DNA of 64,000 nt, from positions 62,001 through 126,000 of the forward strand of contig NZ_CADIKK010000004.1 of the NCBI RefSeq assembly GCF_902859915.1, in the 5' to 3' direction. Below, one piece after another: positions 59,261-64,000 of this stretch (position 1 is the first letter of the stretch; every line of letters begins with the position of its first letter). The notes below the pieces were generated by a model. It did no database searches, had not been told where the DNA came from, and saw nothing but the letters and a program-made list of their open reading frames with translations. This DNA comes from Paraburkholderia ultramafica (GTDB lineage: Bacteria; Pseudomonadota; Gammaproteobacteria; Burkholderiales; Burkholderiaceae). The position numbers and the translations under genes are program-made.

Positions 59261-60460
59261 CTACGTTCGACGCGGTTCTTCGACCGCATCGAACACGGGC
59301 AACGTCATCAACAGGAATACAAACGGAATCACTTCTATCGACTGATAAAAAAACGATTGAATTAGCGCAGCCCAAATGCAAAGTGTTATCTTGCTGCCGC
59401 GGCTCATCAGCCTCGTAATGGATATGAGCAAGCCGTAGTAAAAGAGGGTCCCCAACACGCCGACATTCAAAACCTGCTGAAGCAGGCTCGATTCGACAAT
59501 GCCAAACTGGTTTTTCACGGCATCCGGTGCGGAGTTCGTGACGAGCCCGAAGTACGATCCCGCAATCACGTTGACTGGCAGAGCCAGCGCGGCGGCCTTA
59601 TCCCAGGCTTCGGTACGGCCGTCGTTACCGTCCGACTGCAGGTTGGTCGCGCCCAGCATTCTTTGCGCACCGACGCTCACGATGCTGTCGCCGCTATCGC
59701 CGCGCGCTCCACCCAGCACCATGATCGCCATGCAGGCCAGCACGCCGGCGATGATCAATTTCGCATTTTTGGTGAGGAACCGGATCGGTTCCTTGAGGAA
59801 CGCGAGACCAAACGTGCCCAGGATGATCAGCATTCCGCTTCGGGACAGCGACGCAAAGATGCAGGCCGTCAGCACCGCACAAGCGAGCCCGGACAGCACT
59901 TTCTTGTGCATCAGGTAATCGACCCCGCACAATGACGCGACGATCGCGACGAACAGCGGGTAATGCAGATAGCTGCCCGTCAAAGACGGCGCGCGCAGAT
60001 TGTCGAACCCGTATGTGGTACCCGGCAAGTCGATCGGGAAGCTGCCTTGCTGCTGGGCCACGGCAATGCCGGCCTCGACGAGTGCGATCACCACCAGACC
60101 CGCATAGGCGAAGCGCGGCCGGATGAAGCGCTTGCGATAATTCGATATCGAATAGAAATAGATGAAAATCGTGAAGATGAACACGAACAGATAGGAGAAT
60201 TCGATCTGTCCTGTTTCAGCAAGCGTGACCACGATCGATACGACGACGGTGAAGACCACGCCCGCGGTGAGCCCGAGCGACCATCGTCCCTCGCGCCGGA
60301 AATAGGAGGCCAACGCCGAGGGCGAGATGTACCACATGAGCAGTGCGACGATGCCGCCGGCCTGCACCAGGTACGCCGCGCTTTTTCCTATCTCGAACTC
60401 CAGCACTCCGCGAGTGGAGCAGAGCACGACAGCGAGCAAGTAAGCGATCGTCGCGATCAT
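59261..60460 (-). CDS. Wzy-type polymerase / O-antigen ligase-like membrane protein
   Basis: A polytopic protein of 399 residues (411 if started at 60496) with about 11 hydrophobic helices and a periplasmic loop of about 70 residues that carries AQRMLGATNLQSDGNDGRTE and SGYFG-like segments, as in Wzy. The ATG at 60460 is 4 nt after the preceding stop; the ATG at 60496 overlaps the previous gene by 32 bp, so the shorter form is preferred. It is the probable polymerase of the second locus; no other candidate is visible. Sequence identity among Wzy proteins is low, so the family call rests on topology and context. Confidence 0.78.
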   Translation of the reverse strand: MIATIAYLLAVVLCSTRGVLEFEIGKSAAYLVQAGGIVALLMWYISPSALASYFRREGRWSLGLTAGVVFTVVVSIVVTLAETGQIEFSYLFVFIFTIFIYFYSISNYRKRFIRPRFAYAGLVVIALVEAGIAVAQQQGSFPIDLPGTTYGFDNLRAPSLTGSYLHYPLFVAIVASLCGVDYLMHKKVLSGLACAVLTACIFASLSRSGMLIILGTFGLAFLKEPIRFLTKNAKLIIAGVLACMAIMVLGGARGDSGDSIVSVGAQRMLGATNLQSDGNDGRTEAWDKAAALALPVNVIAGSYFGLVTNSAPDAVKNQFGIVESSLLQQVLNVGVLGTLFYYGLLISITRLMSRGSKITLCIWAALIQSFFYQSIEVIPFVFLLMTLPVFDAVEEPRRT

Positions 60461-60464
60461 TTCT

Positions 60465-61565
60465 TTACGCCTGATATGACTCGGAGGCTTCGACATCCTG
60501 AATGCCCCCCAGGTAGATTCGCTCGATCACACTCGGGAACTCGTCAATCTCACAGACATTGAGTAGAGTCCCGTCGTGCTCCACGCCTTCAGCACCCAAC
60601 GGCGTCGACACAACCGGAATCCTGGCCGCCAGCATTTCCAGCGTCTTCAGCTTGACGCCCGCGCCCGACAGCAAGGGCACTACGCCGACATGGGCAGCTT
60701 CGAAATATCTCCTCGGATCGTCGACGAATCCGGTCACGCAAATATCGTCGCTGTTCAGGCGCTTGACGCGCTCGCCCGGATCCGAGCCCACCACGAACAA
60801 TTTGAGCGGAAGACCGCGCTGGCGCAGCGGCAAGAACGTCGAGTCGACGAAGTTGAGCAGCGCCTCTTCGTTTTCCCTGCGCTGCATCGCACCCCAGAAC
60901 AGGATGTTGCCTTTATCCACGGTGTCCTTCGTGCGCCGGACTTCCTTCACGAAAGCCGGCAGCGAGATCGGAACAACCTGCAGCGAGCCAACGCCCGGAT
61001 AAAGCGCCCGCACCAGTTGCGCATCCTTGTTCGACAGCACCCGGACGTTGTCCGCAAGCTTCATCAAGCGCTGTTCGAACTCGAATGTCTGCTTGGCGAA
61101 CAACCGCCCCTCGATGCTCCTGATCCGGAGCACCACCTGAATCTGCACATCGTGCATACCCAGCACGAGCGTGATGTCGTTACCGAATCGGCGCTTCAGA
61201 TCGACCGCGTACGAAAAGCACTGGGAGAACTCCAGCCGCACCGTGCCATAGCCGTTCTTCTCGATGAGCCCGCACAGGAAACTGCTAATCGACTTCGTAT
61301 ATCTCGTGAAGAAGCGCGGTGCGAAATGCAGTGGGTCCGCGAGGAACGAGGGGATCAGGTCCAACGTGCTCACATACTTGACATGGACGTTGCCCACGTA
61401 CGCACGGAACTCGATATCTTTTTCCTCGATGGGTAGACGCGAAATGATCACCACGTCGACATCGGCTTGCGCCGCGAGTTTGGTCAGATAGTCGAACGCC
61501 AGGCGATGACCCGCTTGCGGCGCGTTTTTCTGGGGCAGAAAAGACGTGACAAATAGATGTTTCAT
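60465..61565 (-). CDS. Glycosyltransferase family 4 protein
   Basis: A 366-residue GT-B glycosyltransferase. MKHLFVTSFLPQKNAPQAGH is the N-terminal donor-side loop, and LFWGAMQRRENEEALLNFVD is the hinge. The later VVPLLSGAGVKLKTLEMLAA and RIPVVSTPLGAEGVEH replace the E-x7-E motif by the K-x-L-E form seen in a subset of GT4 enzymes (sugar transferases of the PelF/WbaZ style). The start at 61565 has AAGGGGG upstream; the frame is open to 61706 but overlaps the wzc stop. It follows the second wzc by 137 bp. Confidence 0.85.
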   Translation of the reverse strand: MKHLFVTSFLPQKNAPQAGHRLAFDYLTKLAAQADVDVVIISRLPIEEKDIEFRAYVGNVHVKYVSTLDLIPSFLADPLHFAPRFFTRYTKSISSFLCGLIEKNGYGTVRLEFSQCFSYAVDLKRRFGNDITLVLGMHDVQIQVVLRIRSIEGRLFAKQTFEFEQRLMKLADNVRVLSNKDAQLVRALYPGVGSLQVVPISLPAFVKEVRRTKDTVDKGNILFWGAMQRRENEEALLNFVDSTFLPLRQRGLPLKLFVVGSDPGERVKRLNSDDICVTGFVDDPRRYFEAAHVGVVPLLSGAGVKLKTLEMLAARIPVVSTPLGAEGVEHDGTLLNVCEIDEFPSVIERIYLGGIQDVEASESYQA

Positions 61566-61702
61566 CCGATTACCCCCTTCCCTCTCTGGCGAACAGTCAG
61601 CGATCGACACCGAAAGATCCTCTCGCGTGTTTATGTCCGAAGCAGACGAGTCGCCCGCTTCGCTATCTCGTGCCGATCGCAGAACGAGTGGTGCGTCCCG
61701 TT

Positions 61703-63919
61703 TCATCTTTCGTACGGCTTGTAGATGTAGCTCGCATACCGGTAGCGCCCGTAGCCGTAGCTATAGCGTCCTGGCCTCAGGCGCAGCGCGTTGACGATCA
61801 CGCCGCGCACCGGCAGTCCGATCTTCTCCAGTTGCCGGGCGGACTCGCGCAGTTCGCCAATTCCGGTGACGCCTTGGCGCGCGACGAGAAACGTCGTGCC
61901 TGCCACACACGCGAGACGCATTGCATCCGCGGTCGACAGCATCGGCGGACCGTCGAGCAGCACGACGTCATACCCCGTGGCGAGCTGGCTCATCAGCACT
62001 TCCAGTTTTGCATTCGACAGCGCGTCGCCCGAACTCGTGACCTGCGGGCCGCACGCAATGAAGTCGACGCCCGGGAAGCGGGTCGTGCGGATCACTTCGT
62101 CGGCGCGCAGCGTTCCCTGCATCAGGTCGGACAAGCCAGGACCGCGGTCGCCGCCGAGATGGCGATGCAGGAAGCCGCGGCGCAGATCCGAATCGACCAG
62201 CAGCACGCGCTTGCCCGACGCACCCACGACCGCGGCGAGATTCAGCGCGACAAACGACTTGCCGATACCGGGCGTCGGGCCGGTGACCAGTACGATGCGA
62301 TTGCGCGCCGCGAGCATCGTGAACTCGAGAGCCGTGTGGAAACCGCGCAGGCTTTCGATTGCCGGATCGATCGTCGATTCGCTTGCCAATACGAGGCTCT
62401 GTGATTGCGGGCGGCGGCGGTCATGCTCGAGCTTTTCCTCCTGCCTGCTGTACGGAACGCTCGCGTAGACCGGCAGATCCGTACGCAGCTCGATCTCGTA
62501 TGGGTCGTCGATCGCGTCGAACAGACGCTGGCGCGCCAATGCGGCGACCACACCTGCGAACAATCCCAGCATCAGCGAGGCGAGAATGATCAGCGCGCGT
62601 TTGGGGCGGACCGGCGTGTCGGGCGGCTCGGCCGCATCGAGCACTCTGACGTTGCCGACCTTCCCGGCCTTGATGAGCTTTAGCTGTTCGAGCGTGTTGC
62701 GCAACATCGTGTCCAGCTCGGAGCCCACTTGCACGTCACGCTGCAGACGCAATACTTTTTGCTCGAGCGGAGGCAACAATTCCGTGCGGCTTGCGATCTG
62801 CCTGGTCTCCTGCTGCGACGCAGCCAACTGCGCGTCGATCGATTGCACCGCCGGATGCTGTTCGGTGAAGCGCGAGAGCAATTCCTTGCGCTTCTGCTCG
62901 AGTTCGGCGCGCCGCGTCTGAGCCGCGACCGAGAGTTGCAGCAGGCTGGATGCTTCTTCGCCGAGGTCAATCGTGCCGTGCTTCGCACGGAAGTCGTTGA
63001 AGCGGGTTTCCGAATCGGACAGCTGTTGCCTCATCTCCGGCAACTGCAATTCGAGGAACCGGATCGAGCGTTCCGCCTCTTCCGATTTGCGCTTCACATT
63101 CTGGTTCACGTACTCGCCGGCAATGGCGCCCAGAATCGCGCTGACCTTTTTCGGATCGCTACCTTCGAGCGACACGCCAATGACATCGGACTCCTTGCCT
63201 TTCTCAGCAATCGAGAGTTCGCTGCGCAGCTTCTCCGTCGTCGCCAGCGGTGAGAAGCGGCGCAGCTCGAACGTGGCGCCCGGCTTGGCGTCGATCTTGT
63301 CGACCCGCAGCGCGAGCGGGCCGTAGGGCGTCGTCGCGTTCAGCACTTCGCCGACCGTGCCTTGCAGCTTGAGCTTGCCATACCGGATCTGGTAGTCCTG
63401 CCCGTCGCCCTTCGTCAAGATGAACGGGCGATCGTAGAACTCGTGGGGCACGTCGAATTTCGACACATCGATATGCTCGTTGCCCCAGACATAGCCGCGC
63501 GGGCCGGGCGTCGACCACTCTTCGGCATACCGGCCGACTACCTGTCCGAGAATCGGGAAATAGCGCGGCGTCGCCTGGATGTAGAGGTTCAGCTTGTCCA
63601 CCGCGGGGCTCACCACCATCCGCGAGCCGAGCACCTGGGCTTCGCCGGACGCCGCCGTCTTCACGTCGAACATCGCCGACACGTTGCCCAATACATTCCT
63701 GGTCGTCGTATTCGTGGTCTCCTCGACCTGCACGAGAACATCCGCGCGGTAGACGGGCTGGGAAAAGAACGCGTAGCCGACGCCGAGCGCCAACGCCACT
63801 GCCGTCGTAATGGCAATCAGCTTGCGGCTGTCATAAAGCGCGTCGAGATAATTGGCGAACCGTGCCGGCGGATATTCGTCAACATCTCTGTTATCTAGCG
63901 GTGCACTGCTTCGGTTCAT
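61703..63919 (-). CDS. wzc: Second Wzc-type polysaccharide co-polymerase and BY-kinase
   Basis: A 738-residue paralogue of the protein at 18126. The Wzz domain begins at RKLIAITTAVALALGVGYAF and ends at the second helix near residue 450 (RALIILASLMLGLFAGVVAAL). A coiled-coil region lies between. The kinase has Walker A (VTGPTPGIGKSF), Walker A' (VLLVDSDLRRG) and Walker B (VVLLDGPP). The C-terminal cluster is rich in tyrosine (YSYGYGRYRYASYIYKPY; nine Tyr), larger than in the first copy. The start at 63919 overlaps the previous gene's stop by ATGA. It drives the second polysaccharide independently of the first. Confidence 0.93.
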   Translation of the reverse strand: MNRSSAPLDNRDVDEYPPARFANYLDALYDSRKLIAITTAVALALGVGYAFFSQPVYRADVLVQVEETTNTTTRNVLGNVSAMFDVKTAASGEAQVLGSRMVVSPAVDKLNLYIQATPRYFPILGQVVGRYAEEWSTPGPRGYVWGNEHIDVSKFDVPHEFYDRPFILTKGDGQDYQIRYGKLKLQGTVGEVLNATTPYGPLALRVDKIDAKPGATFELRRFSPLATTEKLRSELSIAEKGKESDVIGVSLEGSDPKKVSAILGAIAGEYVNQNVKRKSEEAERSIRFLELQLPEMRQQLSDSETRFNDFRAKHGTIDLGEEASSLLQLSVAAQTRRAELEQKRKELLSRFTEQHPAVQSIDAQLAASQQETRQIASRTELLPPLEQKVLRLQRDVQVGSELDTMLRNTLEQLKLIKAGKVGNVRVLDAAEPPDTPVRPKRALIILASLMLGLFAGVVAALARQRLFDAIDDPYEIELRTDLPVYASVPYSRQEEKLEHDRRRPQSQSLVLASESTIDPAIESLRGFHTALEFTMLAARNRIVLVTGPTPGIGKSFVALNLAAVVGASGKRVLLVDSDLRRGFLHRHLGGDRGPGLSDLMQGTLRADEVIRTTRFPGVDFIACGPQVTSSGDALSNAKLEVLMSQLATGYDVVLLDGPPMLSTADAMRLACVAGTTFLVARQGVTGIGELRESARQLEKIGLPVRGVIVNALRLRPGRYSYGYGRYRYASYIYKPYER

Positions 63920-64000
63920 TGCGCGTTCTCCAATAGTTCGCGAAGCGACTCTCCCGTGCCCATCTCAATCAAGCTGCCCGACTTGATCAGATCGAGATAG
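63916..64000 (-). CDS. C-terminal fragment of an unidentified gene (partial)
   Basis: The last 28 codons of a gene coming in from the right edge, ending EMGTGESLRELLENAQ. Its stop overlaps the ATG of the second wzc (ATGA), so it is the preceding gene of the same operon. In such loci this position is commonly wza, a phosphatase or a glycosyltransferase, but the fragment is too short to choose. Confidence 0.7.
   Translation of the reverse strand, partial: YLDLIKSGSLIEMGTGESLRELLENAQ

Overview
The window is GC-rich, densely coded proteobacterial DNA. Gene content points to a Burkholderiales beta-proteobacterium, most likely Paraburkholderia or a close relative: a colanic-acid-like Wzx/Wzy exopolysaccharide (EPS) locus, a GlxA-type regulator beside manC, an xdhABC cluster, LysR regulators and an orphan TAXI protein. 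The genus is inferred from overall gene content. No rRNA, tRNA, CRISPR, insertion sequence or prophage gene was seen.

Region 1 (1-1700) holds the 3' end of a small exported protein and an unusual membrane protein: a zinc ribbon, one membrane helix and 21 tandem octapeptides. Region 2 (1771-25731) is a complete EPS locus for a fucose-containing polymer. On the minus strand from 25731 down to 13312 run a DJ-1/AraC regulator, manC, wcaJ, wza, wzc, gmd, fcl and two glycosyltransferases (one WcaI-like). Beyond them lie a small exported protein, a WcaF-like acetyltransferase, a GMC oxidoreductase, three more glycosyltransferases, an acyltransferase, a Wzy-like polymerase and a Wzx flippase. ManC, Gmd and Fcl make GDP-mannose and then GDP-L-fucose; WcaJ primes the lipid carrier; the glycosyltransferases extend the unit; the acyltransferases decorate it; Wzx flips it; Wzy polymerises it; Wzc and Wza export it.

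Region 3 (26531-36352) looks like an EPS-processing annex. It has two homologous glycoside-hydrolase-like proteins (one secreted, one a lipoprotein), a GDP-mannose mannosyl hydrolase, a secreted PIG-L deacetylase with lectin-like and FG-GAP-like segments, and a glycosyltransferase paralogous to one in region 2. Two AT-rich non-coding stretches of about 0.8 kb flank the two hydrolases.

Region 4 (36423-48620) is metabolic and transport DNA: an MFS carrier, a class III CoA-transferase, an HMG-CoA-lyase-family enzyme and a LysR regulator on one strand, then LysE and TSUP exporters, a BON-domain protein, an orphan TAXI protein, a 2-hydroxychromene-2-carboxylate-isomerase-like protein and a second LysR. 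Region 5 (48722-53329) is xdhABC for purine oxidation, with a strikingly short xdhC. A YhhS-like MFS exporter follows.

Region 6 (54995-64000) is a second, smaller polysaccharide locus on the minus strand, entering from the right edge: an unidentified partial gene, a second wzc, a GT4, a Wzy-like polymerase, a GT2, a Tat-exported beta-helix protein and a second wzx. The rest of it lies beyond the window. Start codons were chosen from Shine-Dalgarno matches, stop/start overlaps and family-typical N-termini, so several differ from the longest open frame.
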